Shown here: positions 17,471-25,250 of the stretch, piece by piece
Numbering within the stretch: position 1 is the first letter of the stretch
Layout of the letters: each line of letters opens with the position of its first letter
Assembly (NCBI GenBank): GCA_051654905.1
Contig: JBOFYY010000046.1
Location: forward strand, 1-64,000
Direction of reading: 5' to 3'
Source of the DNA: JBOFIQ01 sp051654905
Lineage (GTDB): Bacteria; Actinomycetota; Actinomycetes; Propionibacteriales; Propionibacteriaceae
Length of the DNA stretch: 64,000 nucleotides
Notes under the pieces: model-generated
The model's database searches: none
What the model saw: the letters and a program-made list of their open reading frames with translations, nothing else
What the model was told of the DNA's origin: nothing
Program-made: the position numbers and the translations under genes

Positions 17471-18088
17471 ATGAGATATCTAATGCGAAAAGCCATCGTG
17501 ACAGTAACGCTACTTCTCTGCACAACCGCATGCAGTGCACCTCCTGCAACAAACACTCCCAGCGCCGCCGCTTCTAACAATTCCCCTAGTACAACGATCA
17601 CCGAAGACCGCTCCAAGGAACCACCGTCAATAGTTCCTCCAAATCCACCTAGATTTCAAGGAACTAGTCGAGAATATATAGCTTCTCTCGCTGATTGCAT
17701 CCAAAGTAAGGGATACCCTGTAAAAGACCCACTCCCCGGAGAATATTCTCTATCCTATGGGCGAATGTCCAACGAAGAAGCTATCGCCAGCTCTTGGGCA
17801 AGCTATGACTGTAAGAATGAAATAGGAACTATTCCTGATCCTAAAATAACTGAACATAATCTTCGTATCATGTATGACACTGCTATAAAACAAGTAACAT
17901 GTTTCAGATCTTATGGCGTAAAAGTAGACGACATCCCAAGCTTCGAAAGTTACACAGCAGTTTTTAGAGGTGGACCAAGCACCGATTGGTCAATAAATAT
18001 GTACTTAAACGAAAAAGACCCAATTTATTCAACCGTTATAGACAAATGCGATGAAAACTTACTTCAAGCAGAACCATTTGAAGAATGA
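17471..18088 (+). CDS. Lipoprotein 2 of the tandem pair
   Basis: 205 residues. The lipobox CTTAC has its Cys at 21, followed by a longer Ser/Thr/Asn/Pro linker. The region DRSKEPPSIVPPNPPRFQG to YDCKNEIG is only moderately similar to lipoprotein 1, whereas from EHNLRIMYD to the end the two proteins are nearly identical. All four mature Cys are kept. An ATG at 17483 is an alternative start. The stop overlaps the ATG of the adaptor gene by 4 nt (ATGA), so it is translationally coupled to the transporter operon, which ties the lipoproteins to that system. Confidence 0.8.
   Translation: MRYLMRKAIVTVTLLLCTTACSAPPATNTPSAAASNNSPSTTITEDRSKEPPSIVPPNPPRFQGTSREYIASLADCIQSKGYPVKDPLPGEYSLSYGRMSNEEAIASSWASYDCKNEIGTIPDPKITEHNLRIMYDTAIKQVTCFRSYGVKVDDIPSFESYTAVFRGGPSTDWSINMYLNEKDPIYSTVIDKCDENLLQAEPFEE
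17851..18088 (+). repeat. Direct repeat, copy 2 (3' half of lipoprotein 2)
   Basis: Partner of 17209-17446. The sharp change from moderate protein similarity to identical DNA at 17851 points to gene conversion rather than an old, evenly diverged duplication. Confidence 0.95.
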
Positions 18089-19152
18089 GAAAATTAATGA
18101 CTAAAAAATTTTCACGAACCTTCGTCATAGTTGCATGGCTTATTAGTCTAATAATCATGCTCTGCCTAGGTTTATTTGCAGGTAAAAACGTGTTACAAGG
18201 CCCTCGTCAAAAAGTTTCAGAAACTAATCAAGCGCCTGCTACAACAACTGCCATAGCCGGAAAAGTAGGAAAAACAATACCTACCTCAATAGAAGTTGCT
18301 TGGCAGACAATAGGAACCATTCGCGCCACCAGCGAAGGAACTATTACCAAGCTATCATCAGATCAAATTATTAAATCTGGAAGCATAATATATGAAATAG
18401 ATTTACATCCTGTCTATGTTTTCCTTGGCGAAACACCTATGTTTCGCGACATCGGACCTGGAACAAAAGGGAGAGATATTACTCAGCTGCGGCATGCCCT
18501 TGCAGCTTCAGGATTTGGCTACGATAGCGAAAGCGACACTTTCGACACTAATCTCAGTAACGCTATCTATGCTTGGCAACGCAGCGTAGGATTCACTGCT
18601 ACTGGGGTAGTTACTCCAGCCGATATTTCTTTTGCTCCACAACTGCCAGCTCGAGTCAAGCCGGCTGAAAATGTTCACATTGGAACTCACACTTCCGCAG
18701 GAACAGACGTGATGATAATCCTTAATGCAGAGCCTTCATTTAAACTTGTCATGCACGAAGAACAAGCAAAACAAGTCCCTGATCAAGGAGCTGTAGAAAT
18801 CTCAGGTCCACAAGGGAAAATATGGTCTGCTCAGCTAGGAGAACGACACAACGAAGAGATAAAGATAGTCGTTTCTCTCACCGGAGTTCAAAATGCATCT
18901 GTATGTGCTGAAGGTTGTGCCGCTATATCATCAACCACAACTCAACTTCTTGGAAAAATAATTGTTATTCCTGAAAGTAGCGGAATATCTGTTCCCAGAT
19001 CCGCAGTTCGGGTTAGCGACCAAGGAAAAGCTGAAGTTATCCTCCCAGATGGAACAGTAACTCCAGTAACAGTTATTGCTGATGCCTCTGGGAAAATGAT
19101 TATTGAAGGAATTAGCGCAGGAACAGTCATTAGATTGATTGCTCATGAGTGA
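18085..19152 (+). CDS. Peptidoglycan-binding membrane-fusion (adaptor) protein
   Basis: 355 residues. One N-terminal membrane anchor (about 12-32). Then an adaptor beta domain (TIPTSIEVAWQTIGTIRAT, GTITKLSSDQIIKSGSIIYEID) is interrupted at about 125-182 by a PG_binding_1 domain (GTKGRDITQLRHALAASGFG..YAWQRSVGFTATGVVTPADI). The adaptor resumes to residue 355, ending IEGISAGTVIRLIA. This is the Gram-positive counterpart of MacA/HlyD proteins, anchored to the wall instead of to an outer membrane. It overlaps both neighbours. It probably links the ABC pair to the cell wall. Confidence 0.82.
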   Translation: MRKLMTKKFSRTFVIVAWLISLIIMLCLGLFAGKNVLQGPRQKVSETNQAPATTTAIAGKVGKTIPTSIEVAWQTIGTIRATSEGTITKLSSDQIIKSGSIIYEIDLHPVYVFLGETPMFRDIGPGTKGRDITQLRHALAASGFGYDSESDTFDTNLSNAIYAWQRSVGFTATGVVTPADISFAPQLPARVKPAENVHIGTHTSAGTDVMIILNAEPSFKLVMHEEQAKQVPDQGAVEISGPQGKIWSAQLGERHNEEIKIVVSLTGVQNASVCAEGCAAISSTTTQLLGKIIVIPESSGISVPRSAVRVSDQGKAEVILPDGTVTPVTVIADASGKMIIEGISAGTVIRLIAHE

Positions 19153-19792
19153 ACAGCTACCTCTGATAGCTAAGAATATTTCATTCAGCTATATCAGTGA
19201 AACTCCAATAATTTCAGATTTCTCTATTGAACTAGAACCAGGGAAAACTTATATTCTTACTGGCACATCTGGTTCTGGGAAATCTACTGCTATGTATCTT
19301 TTATCAACATTGTTACGTCCAAAAACCGGAGAACTGCATTATGGAGACATTAACCTTAGTTATGCCTCCGACTCAGAACGAGCCCACTGGCGGGCGCAAA
19401 CTACCGGACTCATGTTCCAAGATGCAATCCTAGATCAAGGACGATCTGTACTAGATAACGTTTTAGAACCAACAACTTTTACATTAGAAAAACGCAGTAA
19501 CTATGTTCAACAAGCACTCGAACTAATGGAACGATTCGGGGTAGCAGCTCGCCCCCAAGCCCGTCCTGGACAATTATCTGGTGGGCAAGCTCAACGCATC
19601 GGATTATGTCGGGCACTTATTCGCAACCCTCCAATACTTTTTGCTGATGAACCAACTGGAAACCTCGATAGCGATACTGGCGATATCGTTTGGGAAGCTC
19701 TAGCAAATCACGCAGCCGACGGAGCTATCGTTGTTGTTGCTACGCACCAACGTAACGTTGATATTCCACATGAACGGGTAGTTTTCCCATGA
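19145..19792 (+). CDS. ABC transporter ATP-binding protein, MacB/LolD type
   Basis: 215 residues from the ATG at 19145, which overlaps the adaptor stop by 8 nt. Walker A GTSGSGKST (40-48), Q-loop LMFQD (about 89-93), signature LSGGQ (144-148), Walker B ILFADEPTGNLD (164-175) and switch His in VATHQ. Length and the DEPTGNLD motif are typical of the LolD/MacB group that powers FtsX-like permeases; this group includes the putative lactococcin-972 exporters. Confidence 0.93.
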   Translation: MSEQLPLIAKNISFSYISETPIISDFSIELEPGKTYILTGTSGSGKSTAMYLLSTLLRPKTGELHYGDINLSYASDSERAHWRAQTTGLMFQDAILDQGRSVLDNVLEPTTFTLEKRSNYVQQALELMERFGVAARPQARPGQLSGGQAQRIGLCRALIRNPPILFADEPTGNLDSDTGDIVWEALANHAADGAIVVVATHQRNVDIPHERVVFP

Positions 19793-20898
19793 TCTTTCAA
19801 TATCTTGGCAAACTTATTGCTGAAGCTTGGCGCATTACTAAAGCAGCCTTATTACCATCGCTAGGGCTAACTATCCTAGCTGCGTCGGTAGTGGCCACAA
19901 CTCTCATGACGACTGGACAAACAGCCAGCCTCGAACGCTCTGTCATGAACAGCCTCAATACCCCAGAGGCACGAGTTATTACAGTTCTAGACCAGAATGG
20001 TATGGCTCATCTACGAGCAGAATCTTTAGCCCGAATCGCAGGATTGCCAGATGTAAAAGAAGTATTTGGTATTTCGCGTACTTTCGATTTGCAACAAGGC
20101 ACATCAAGATTCGATAAGTTTGGTCCCCGTATAGCTCTTATCTCTGTGCTACATCCCCCCAGCGAACTAATTGTAAGCGGCGGCTGGACTGGTAAAGATG
20201 GCATTTATATCGGCGCTAAAGCCCAAAAAGATTTAGAGTGGAGAGATCCAAGCGGAACCCTTCTAGATGACTCTGGAAATGAATATCCGATAGTAGGAAG
20301 TGCAAAAGCTAAACCACCATTCACATCTTTAGAAGCTTCCACAATAACTATTGTCAAAGATCCATCACCTGATATAGAGATTTCACGAATCACAATACTG
20401 TGTACCTCTATCGATGCAGTCCCTCAAATAATTAAACTACTTCCCAATGCAATTTCCTCAGAAACAAAGAATTACTCCATAGAAAGTTCCAGCGAACTAC
20501 AAAAAGCAACCGAGCTTGCGTCGTCTTCCATCGTGCCCGCATCTCGTCACATCGTAGTAGCGCTGCTGGCAGCTTTGCTGCTTGTCGAAGCCATTGCATT
20601 AGCACTGGGAGTAAGAATGCGTCGGCAAAGTTTTGCTAGACAGCGAGCAATGGGAGCTACTCGTAGTGGAATCAGTATTTTAGTCTTAACCCAAGCAATT
20701 ATTACTGCCACTATTGGTAGCCTCTTAGGTGGAATAATAAGTATTGCTGCACTTCAGCATTTCATGCATGTTATTCCCCCATGGTCTTTCACTCTAGGGA
20801 CAATACTGCTAACTATTGTTGTATCTGCCATAGCTTCATTAGCGCCAGCATTTCTAGCGGCACGAACTGATCCAGCGCAAGTACTTCGGGTTCCCTAA
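19789..20898 (+). CDS. FtsX-like (MacB-type) ABC permease
   Basis: 369 residues, overlapping the ATPase by 4 nt (ATGA). An N-terminal membrane helix (SLGLTILAASVVATTLM) is followed by a large extracytoplasmic domain (about 45-255) and three C-terminal helices (AALLLVEAIALALGVRM, GISILVLTQAIITATIGSLL, LGTILLTIVVSAIASLAPAF). RQRAMGATRSGISILVL is the coupling segment of FtsX family proteins. The short ending LAARTDPAQVLRVP is typical. With the adaptor and ATPase it forms a mechanotransmission-type exporter. Substrate unknown: the secreted protein at 16419 already has a Sec signal, so the pump may instead give resistance. Confidence 0.88.
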   Translation: MIFQYLGKLIAEAWRITKAALLPSLGLTILAASVVATTLMTTGQTASLERSVMNSLNTPEARVITVLDQNGMAHLRAESLARIAGLPDVKEVFGISRTFDLQQGTSRFDKFGPRIALISVLHPPSELIVSGGWTGKDGIYIGAKAQKDLEWRDPSGTLLDDSGNEYPIVGSAKAKPPFTSLEASTITIVKDPSPDIEISRITILCTSIDAVPQIIKLLPNAISSETKNYSIESSSELQKATELASSSIVPASRHIVVALLAALLLVEAIALALGVRMRRQSFARQRAMGATRSGISILVLTQAIITATIGSLLGGIISIAALQHFMHVIPPWSFTLGTILLTIVVSAIASLAPAFLAARTDPAQVLRVP

Positions 20899-20906
20899 AT
20901 TGCAAG

Positions 20907-21230
20907 TTAAGAAGCTAACGTGAGCATCAATTCCATCATGGCTCGATTGAAAAGATTCTCATCAGCAGTATCTCCTAACTTACCTAAAAGCTTTACGTGT
21001 AAATCAGCATCAGCAGCACTAGCTGCGTGGATGCTAACGATACGTTCAGCAAGAACAACATATAGGTTTTCATCTGATTGCAGTATCCCTAAACAAGCCG
21101 CCGAAAAAGCTAGCGTTGCTACGCGAGCATCAGTAGTAGGACAGCCGCATTCACCAGCATTAAGCACATCTCCTACTTGAGCGTTAGCGCACTGATCCGA
21201 CAGTTGTACATAGTAAATAGGATCACTCAT
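20907..21230 (-). CDS. Small protein of unknown function with a Cys-Gly-Cys motif
   Basis: 107 residues if started at the Met at 21230; 120 residues from 21269. It reads MSDPIYYVQLSDQCANAQVG, then NAGECGCPTTDARVATLAFS. Cys-Gly-Cys sits near residue 31. The rest is helical with no membrane segment. It is convergent with the FtsX gene (8 nt gap) and divergent from the metallo-beta-lactamase gene. I do not recognise the family; the C-G-C could bind metal or be redox active, which is speculation. The start has no strong SD. Confidence 0.55.
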   Translation of the reverse strand: MSDPIYYVQLSDQCANAQVGDVLNAGECGCPTTDARVATLAFSAACLGILQSDENLYVVLAERIVSIHAASAADADLHVKLLGKLGDTADENLFNRAMMELMLTLAS

Positions 21231-21318
21231 AAGAACTATTCTGCCCTGTGAAGTTTTTATCACTAGCACTCGGCACTAATCATCACCGTGGTAACCATTT
21301 CCTCGCTACCCTTAATCT

Positions 21319-22788
21319 ATGACCAATGCAAAGAAGGTGACGCTGACGTTCCTAGGAGCAGTCGGCACAGTAACTGGTTCCAAATATCTCCTAACCATCG
21401 GAGATCGTCGAGTTCTCATCGATGCCGGTATGTTCCAAGGCGAAAAGCAGTGGCGTGATAAGAACCGAACAGATTTTCCAGTAGATCCAGCCACTATCAC
21501 TGATATTTTGCTTACTCATGCTCATACCGACCATGTATCTTATGTTCCAGCGCTAGTTAAGCAAGGTTTCCAAGGCCCCATTTGGGCAACTAAAGCCACT
21601 ATCAGTATGGCTGAGATTGTGCTACGAGATGCCGCTAAACTCCAGGAAATGGCAGCCGAAGAAGCTCGAGAAGGCGGCTGGTCTAAACATGCCGATCCTC
21701 AGCCCCTCTACACAACCGCTGACGTCGAAAAAACCTTGCCGCTTTTCCGTTCCGTCGATTGGGATTGTGATCTAGATCTTGGCGACGAATTAACTGCTCG
21801 CTGGACTCGTTCTGGCCATATTCTTGGTTCAGCTAGCATCAACGTCGTAGCAGCTGGCGCATCCGTATTATTCTCAGGAGATCTAGGTCGTCACGATCAT
21901 CCGATCCTCAAGCCTCGCGCAACACCACCAGCTGCTGATTTCGTCTTGATCGAATCGACTTATGGCGATCGCGAACATCCAGAAAGCGATGGATCTGGAC
22001 ATCAAGATATGGCAGATGCTATCTGTCGCACTATTGATCGTGGCGGCAGCATCGTAATGCCAGCTTTTGCTATTGACCGTACTGAAGCTATCCTCAAGGT
22101 CCTCACTCAGATGATTAAGACTGAACGTATTCCTAATATTCCAGTCTTCGTTGATTCCCCAATGGCGCTAACGGTGCTTTCCTTGTATGCAGATGAAGCA
22201 TCAGATGAGTTAGCTGAAGGTATCACCGCCGATGATTTCATTGGAATACCTAAACTTCGAGAGACTCGCACCTCTCAAGAGTCAAAAGCTCTTAATTCCT
22301 TCACGAAACCCTGCATCATCATTTCTTCATCCGGTATGTGTGAAGGCGGACGCGTTTTGCATCACCTAAAACGGCTACTACCTGATGCTAAAAACACTGT
22401 TATCCTCACTGGTTATCAAGCTGCTGGCAGCCGCGGTAGAGCACTTGAAGATGGCGCTCGTGAAGTAAAGATTCAAGGCCGCTACGTACGTGTACGCGCT
22501 GAGATCGTACGAGATCACGATTTCTCTGTTCATGCTGATGCCTCTGATCTGATGGATTGGTTAAAGGATCTTGATCGAGAACCCGAAAATGTCTTTATTG
22601 TTCATGGCGAACCTGAGGTAGCGACCATCTTCGCTGATCGCATTGGTAAAGAATTAGAATGGAGTGCAGTAGTTCCCACTTATGGCGAAGTTGTAGAACT
22701 TACTCCAGATGGCCGGGAACCTTTCATTGTTATCCAAGAAGGTACAACAACAACTCACACTGATAATTCAGCCGCTGATGGCGAATAA
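21319..22788 (+). CDS. Metallo-beta-lactamase/beta-CASP RNA-processing exonuclease-like protein
   Basis: 489 residues. Metal-binding HAHTDH at 67-72, later SGHILGSASI and FSGDLGRHDHPIL. A beta-CASP domain follows (VMPAFAIDRTEAIL; VFVDSPMALTVL), then the ISSSGMCEGGRVLHHLKRLL block and a C-terminal RMMBL domain (GRYVRVRAEIVRDHDFSVHADASDLMDWL; FIVHGEPE). This is the YSH1/CPSF-like family found in many bacteria, cytosolic and presumed to act on RNA. It is not the RNase J type because of its length and motif order. Followed 23 nt later by the EcsC gene. Confidence 0.9.
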   Translation: MTNAKKVTLTFLGAVGTVTGSKYLLTIGDRRVLIDAGMFQGEKQWRDKNRTDFPVDPATITDILLTHAHTDHVSYVPALVKQGFQGPIWATKATISMAEIVLRDAAKLQEMAAEEAREGGWSKHADPQPLYTTADVEKTLPLFRSVDWDCDLDLGDELTARWTRSGHILGSASINVVAAGASVLFSGDLGRHDHPILKPRATPPAADFVLIESTYGDREHPESDGSGHQDMADAICRTIDRGGSIVMPAFAIDRTEAILKVLTQMIKTERIPNIPVFVDSPMALTVLSLYADEASDELAEGITADDFIGIPKLRETRTSQESKALNSFTKPCIIISSSGMCEGGRVLHHLKRLLPDAKNTVILTGYQAAGSRGRALEDGAREVKIQGRYVRVRAEIVRDHDFSVHADASDLMDWLKDLDREPENVFIVHGEPEVATIFADRIGKELEWSAVVPTYGEVVELTPDGREPFIVIQEGTTTTHTDNSAADGE

Positions 22789-22811
22789 CAAACTTGAAAG
22801 AATGGTGCGCC

Positions 22812-23540
22812 ATGGGATTTATTGATTTTTTGAAGTCCACAAAACCACAGATGAAAACAGTTCGTTCGGCTCTGGAGCAAGCTCGAGACCCCCAAAACCG
22901 TGATGAAGGTGCAATAGCATCAATGGTGCAACAGCTCCTGGACATCGGTATAGATGGCAAAGGCCCAACTAAGAGCGCTCGTGAAATAGCCGAAAAAGCT
23001 CTTAGCGAAGCTAATGGTGACGTTGAAGAAGCTATTGATGCTATTGTAAAAAATCATGTTAGTGGCGCAGCAGCTGGTGGTTTTGTAACTAGCCTAGGTG
23101 GCTTTATCACAATGCCGATAGCTATTCCGGCTAATATTGTGGAGTTTTATCTACAAGCAACTCGCATGGTTGCCGCTATCGCTCATCTTCGCGGCTACGA
23201 TATTGATTCTGCAGAGATTCGTTCAGCAGTTTTACTAACTTTATCAGGGCAATCTAGTAGTGATATTTTAGCAAAAGTTGGAATCGTGGCTTCTGGCGGT
23301 GCGGTAACAAGTTTGCTTAGTTCTCGACTACCGAAGTCAGCTTTAATGATTCTAAATAAAGCTATCGGGTTCCGGTTGTTACGTACGGTTGGAGAAAAGT
23401 CTCTGGCACGACTAGGCCGTGGGATTCCTCTCGCGGGCGTTCTTATCGGCGCTGGCATGGATGGATACTTAGGATCAAAAATTGCTAGTTCAGCTAAACG
23501 CGATTTTGTAAAAATAACAACTACCGATACCACTGTATAA
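22812..23540 (+). CDS. EcsC family protein
   Basis: 242 residues from the ATG at 22812; a TTG at 22794 is possible. An N-terminal helical part (about 1-90, with IDGKGPTKSAREIAEKALSE) precedes the EcsC region AAAGGFVTSLGGFITMPIAIPANIVEFYLQATRMVAAIA and IPLAGVLIGAGMDGYL. In Bacillus EcsC is linked to an ABC transporter; its biochemical function is unknown. It ends at a terminator at 23561. Confidence 0.8.
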   Translation: MGFIDFLKSTKPQMKTVRSALEQARDPQNRDEGAIASMVQQLLDIGIDGKGPTKSAREIAEKALSEANGDVEEAIDAIVKNHVSGAAAGGFVTSLGGFITMPIAIPANIVEFYLQATRMVAAIAHLRGYDIDSAEIRSAVLLTLSGQSSSDILAKVGIVASGGAVTSLLSSRLPKSALMILNKAIGFRLLRTVGEKSLARLGRGIPLAGVLIGAGMDGYLGSKIASSAKRDFVKITTTDTTV

Positions 23541-23560
23541 AGTATTTATATAGTTTAGAG

Positions 23561-23594
23561 GGGTGCGTAATTTTATTATTACGCACCCTTTTAT
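23561..23594 (+). terminator. Rho-independent terminator
   Basis: GGGTGCGTAAT (23561-23571) pairs with ATTACGCACCC (23578-23588) around a 6-nt loop, followed by TTTTAT. It lies between ecsC and the convergent GntR gene. Confidence 0.92.
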
Positions 23595-24322
23595 ATTTCT
23601 TGAGCTTGCAAACTAATAGCTATTTCACCAAAATCAGCAGCATGAGTTGTTACTCCATAAGTTACGACAGTCTCGTCGTCACCATAAACTGCTGAAGTCA
23701 TCCCTAATAGCGGTGTTCCTTCGCGAACATTTAAAAAATTTGCTACCTCACCACGAACATTGACGATAGAAATCATTAGTTCGTTACGGCTAAGTTCTAC
23801 GTCATGAGCTCGGTGTAAATATCCAAAAAGGCTGGCATTGGTAAAATCATGGTCCGCAATCGTGGGGAATTTAACAGCATCTAGCCACGTCACCGCATGC
23901 TGGTGCAGTTGATTATTTACGTAGCGCAATCTTTCTAAACGCACGATAGGTGAACTTGGAGAAATCCCCAGCTTTTCAGCTGCTCTAATATCAAAAACAA
24001 CCTCATTAGAGATGACAGTTGTTGCAACTCTATTTCCTAATGCTGCTTGCTGCTGATGAAATCCGACAACTTTACCCGACAGATTTTCTCGAAAAACTTG
24101 CGGCAAAGCCGGACGGGAAACAAATGTTCCTTTGCCTTGCTGTCGAATGAGTAACCCTGCTGCTTCTAGATCCCCCATAGCTCTACGAATCGTAATTCTC
24201 GATACCGCATATTCATGGCATAACTGAGTTTCAGTAGGAAGTTGGTCGCCAGGTTCCATACGGGCTATACGAACGCTCAGGAGGTCACGAATAGCAGCAT
24301 GCTTAACCAATCCTGGTTGCAT
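23591..24322 (-). CDS. GntR-family (HutC/UTRA) transcriptional regulator
   Basis: 243 residues. The winged helix is at about 8-72: LPTETQLCHEYAVSRITIRRAMGDLEAAGLLIRQQGKGTFV is a near-perfect GntR signature. The UTRA effector domain fills 90-235 (SSPIVRLERLRYVNNQLHQH...VREGTPLLGMTSAVYG). Divergent from the PTS/transketolase operon with a 150-nt gap, so it most likely represses that operon and is released by a phosphorylated sugar. The effector is unknown. Confidence 0.92.
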   Translation of the reverse strand: MQPGLVKHAAIRDLLSVRIARMEPGDQLPTETQLCHEYAVSRITIRRAMGDLEAAGLLIRQQGKGTFVSRPALPQVFRENLSGKVVGFHQQQAALGNRVATTVISNEVVFDIRAAEKLGISPSSPIVRLERLRYVNNQLHQHAVTWLDAVKFPTIADHDFTNASLFGYLHRAHDVELSRNELMISIVNVRGEVANFLNVREGTPLLGMTSAVYGDDETVVTYGVTTHAADFGEIAISLQAQEI

Positions 24323-24406
24323 GAATGAACCTCCCCTAATCTACGGCGATATCTGCGCACCTTAAAGGTTAACTCATCTCAGCTTTCACTCAAGAACCTA
24401 TACAGG

Positions 24407-24417
24407 ACTTGACAAGT
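24407..24417. promoter_or_regulatory. Candidate GntR operator
   Basis: The perfect 5+1+5 palindrome ACTTGACAAGT lies in the GntR-PTS gap and contains a TTGACA that could serve as a -35 box. No well-spaced -10 follows, so only the operator idea is offered. Confidence 0.35.
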
Positions 24418-24472
24418 ATGGTTTCATAATAAGCAAAGGTCATAACAACATGACGAATGAGGAGATGACCGC

Positions 24473-24949
24473 ATGTCTGACGAAGGTGTCAGTGGGATCA
24501 CAGCATCCCGCATTCAGTTCACAGATGAAGAACTGACATGGCAAGATGCCATGAAACGTGTTGCAGAGCCGCTAATTGCTGATGGCACTGTAGAACCCAG
24601 CTATGTAGATGCCGTAATCGCTACTGCAGAAAAGATGGGGCCTTACTTTGACTTTGGTCGAGGAATTGCCATGCCACACGCTCGTCCAGATAACAATGTG
24701 AATGCAGTTGGAGTGTCATTCTTACGCACCCGGACTCCTGTCCTTTTGCTTGATGATGAAAAACATCCCATCGAAGTTTTCATCATGTTGGCTGCTACCG
24801 ACAACTCATCACACTTGACTGCTCTCAAACAAATCGCTGGCGTTTTGACCGACACCAACAAAGTAGCAGCCCTTAAAACTGCTACTACCCCTGACGAAGT
24901 TCTTGCCTTGATGGGGCAAGACCAAACTCTAGAAGGACTATCCCAATGA
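24473..24949 (+). CDS. ulaC: PTS sugar transporter subunit IIA (ascorbate/mannitol-type)
   Basis: 158 residues. FGRGIAMPHARPDN carries the phosphorylated His at about 69. The pattern up to LLDDEKHPIEVFIMLAATDNSSHL is that of the PTS EIIA type-2 domain. It accepts phosphate from HPr and passes it to IIB. SD GAGGAG 8 nt before ATG. It overlaps the IIB gene by 4 nt. The gene symbol is by family, since the true sugar is not known. Confidence 0.88.
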   Translation: MSDEGVSGITASRIQFTDEELTWQDAMKRVAEPLIADGTVEPSYVDAVIATAEKMGPYFDFGRGIAMPHARPDNNVNAVGVSFLRTRTPVLLLDDEKHPIEVFIMLAATDNSSHLTALKQIAGVLTDTNKVAALKTATTPDEVLALMGQDQTLEGLSQ

Positions 24950-25227
24950 AGTTCCTTGCAATTTGTGGATCTGGCCTTGGCTCCAGCTTCATGGTTCAGA
25001 TGAATATCGAGAAGATCCTAGGTGAGCTCAATGTGAGCAATATCGAGGTAGAACACTCTGATATTTCCAGTTCCAGCGACGGCGATGCTGACGTTTTCTT
25101 CTTAGCTCGCGATGTTGCCGATGGTGTTCATTTCAACACCAAGACAGTCGTACTAGATTCCATCATCGATATGGATGAAATTCGTACTAAAGTCACCGAT
25201 CTCTGCCGTGAACTCGGCCTCATCTAA
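24946..25227 (+). CDS. ulaB: PTS sugar transporter subunit IIB (ascorbate-type)
   Basis: 93 residues. The phosphorylated Cys is at 7 in AICGSGLGSS, and the fold is that of lactose/ascorbate IIB proteins (length and C-x-x-G-x-G-S-S pattern). It carries phosphate to the sugar held by IIC. Translationally coupled to IIA, 23 nt before IIC. Confidence 0.9.
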   Translation: MKFLAICGSGLGSSFMVQMNIEKILGELNVSNIEVEHSDISSSSDGDADVFFLARDVADGVHFNTKTVVLDSIIDMDEIRTKVTDLCRELGLI

Positions 25228-25250
25228 ATCTCCTGAGAGAAGAAAATATT

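Noticed and set aside
24409..24430. TTGACA plus CATAAT as the PTS operon promoter
   Set aside because: Spacing is only 10 nt, too short for a standard promoter; kept only as part of a palindrome.
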